Under the pieces are notes generated by a model. The model was not told where the DNA came from, searched no databases, and saw only the letters and a list, made by a program, of their open reading frames with translations. From Verrucomicrobia bacterium 12-59-8 (GTDB taxonomy: Bacteria > Verrucomicrobiota > Verrucomicrobiae > Verrucomicrobiales > Verrucomicrobiaceae), in the NCBI GenBank assembly GCA_002279765.1, contig NCCR01000235.1, forward strand, positions 1 to 6,774: a stretch of DNA of 6,774 nt. The letters are read 5' to 3'. Both the position numbers and the translations under genes were made by a program. Shown here in pieces: positions 6,138 to 6,774 of this stretch. Within the stretch, counting starts at the first letter, position 1. Every line of letters starts with the position of its first letter.

Positions 6138-6774
6138 CTATTTCTCGACCCAGCGAACGGCTTCCATGAGGAGTTCGCGGGCGGAGGCGAGGCCGAGCTT
6201 CTGACGGATGTTGGCCTTGTGGGCGTCCACCGTCTTGGCGCTGAGGGTCAGCTTTTCAGCAATGCTGTGGGAGTCGAAGCCGCGGCCCACCATCTCGAAG
6301 ATTTCGAGCTGACGGTCGCTGAGCATGCGGGCAGGCTCACCACGGGAACCGCCGCGAGGGCCGCCACCGGAAACGATGCTGCCGAGCAGTGCGGCGCTGA
6401 AGAAGAAGGAGCCGGCAGCCACCTGACGGAGGCCCTGCAGCACGCGGGTGCTGGGTTCGCCCTTCATCACGTAGCCCATGGCGCCGGCGCGCAGGCAGCG
6501 CTCCGCATACACGTTTTCGTCGTGCATGGAGTACACAAGGATTTGCATGTTCGGATGACTGGCGCGAAGCTTTTTGATGAGGTCAACTCCGCTGCGGTCC
6601 TTCAACGTAATGTCGAGAACGACCACGTCGGGTTTGATTTTGGCGATCTGCTGAAGCGCGGTGTTGGCGTCTTCGGCACTGCCGATGACCTGCATGTCTT
6701 CCTGCTGGTCGATTAGTTTCTTAAGCCCTTCGATAACGATGGGGTGGTCGTCGAGTATATAGATTTTGCTTTTC
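6138..6774 (-). CDS. NarL/FixJ-family response regulator (N-terminus cut by window edge)
   Basis: The frame stays open to the window edge: reading upstream of the first internal Met (6695) adds 26 residues, including YILDDHPIV, the usual first strand and acidic pair of a receiver domain. The visible 211 residues therefore lack only a few N-terminal ones. Using visible numbering, the receiver has Asp8-Asp9, phospho-acceptor Asp54 in VVVLDITL, Ser82 in YSMHD and Lys104 in GYVMKG, all the expected switch residues. A glycine-rich linker (about 135-146) leads to a LuxR-type helix-turn-helix at about 151-208, with LSDRQLEIFEMV and SAKTVDAHKANIRQKL. It is a cytoplasmic DNA-binding regulator activated by a sensor kinase that is not in the window. 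Target genes cannot be told; the neighbouring sulfatase is convergent and separated by terminators, so it is not an obvious target. The gene ends with its own intrinsic terminator. Confidence 0.93.
   Translation of the reverse strand, partial: KSKIYILDDHPIVIEGLKKLIDQQEDMQVIGSAEDANTALQQIAKIKPDVVVLDITLKDRSGVDLIKKLRASHPNMQILVYSMHDENVYAERCLRAGAMGYVMKGEPSTRVLQGLRQVAAGSFFFSAALLGSIVSGGGPRGGSRGEPARMLSDRQLEIFEMVGRGFDSHSIAEKLTLSAKTVDAHKANIRQKLGLASARELLMEAVRWVEK

Noticed and set aside
6123..6716. A 197-codon + strand frame opposite the response regulator
   Set aside because: The - strand frame carries all receiver and LuxR-type HTH residues. The + frame overlaps the response regulator stop region and has no known motif.
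1..6774. Search for CRISPR arrays, tRNA or rRNA genes, transposases, integrases and toxin-antitoxin pairs
   Set aside because: By eye I found no regularly spaced direct repeats, no recognisable tRNA or rRNA sequence and no protein of these classes in any supported frame.

Overview
The window looks like chromosomal DNA of a Gram-negative member of the Planctomycetota-Verrucomicrobiota group, most likely a Verrucomicrobiota bacterium. The DNA is GC-rich. It carries a planctomycete-type cytochrome c domain protein and a secreted FGly-type sulfatase, both abundant in that group. It also has a lipid A-type acyltransferase and a heptosyltransferase-type domain, which imply an LPS outer membrane. 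Intergenic spaces are rich in long imperfect inverted repeats. The taxonomic call is an inference from gene content, not from a marker gene.

Layout. (1) Positions 1-1555, + strand: the 3' end of a group II truncated haemoglobin, a small exported mono-haem cytochrome c, and a D-2-hydroxyacid dehydrogenase. They are spaced by 41 and 5 bases and look like one transcription unit with a redox theme. (2) 1556-1840: an intergenic space holding a 179-base inverted-repeat element. (3) 1841-2431, +: a four-helix membrane protein of unknown function. (4) 2433-2604: a second inverted-repeat element, 172 bases, that almost exactly fills the gap between two convergent genes. (5) 2605-4572, -: one long protein fusing an LpxL/HtrB-type acyltransferase to a glycosyltransferase family 9 (heptosyltransferase-like) domain. 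(6) 4573-4651: a short divergent promoter region. (7) 4652-5986, +: an exported sulfatase. (8) 5991-6106: a third long inverted repeat plus a clear intrinsic terminator. (9) 6138-6774, -: a NarL/FixJ-type response regulator whose N-terminal end lies just outside the window.

How they fit. The fusion protein would couple two steps of lipid A/core building on the inner membrane. The divergent sulfatase would act outside the cytoplasm on sulfated polysaccharides, after formylglycine maturation by an enzyme not encoded here. The response regulator has no visible kinase partner. I see no tRNA, rRNA, CRISPR array, transposase or integrase. No clear new defence or metabolic system is evident. The two points most worth a second look are the acyltransferase-glycosyltransferase fusion and the set of structured inverted repeats in the intergenic spaces.
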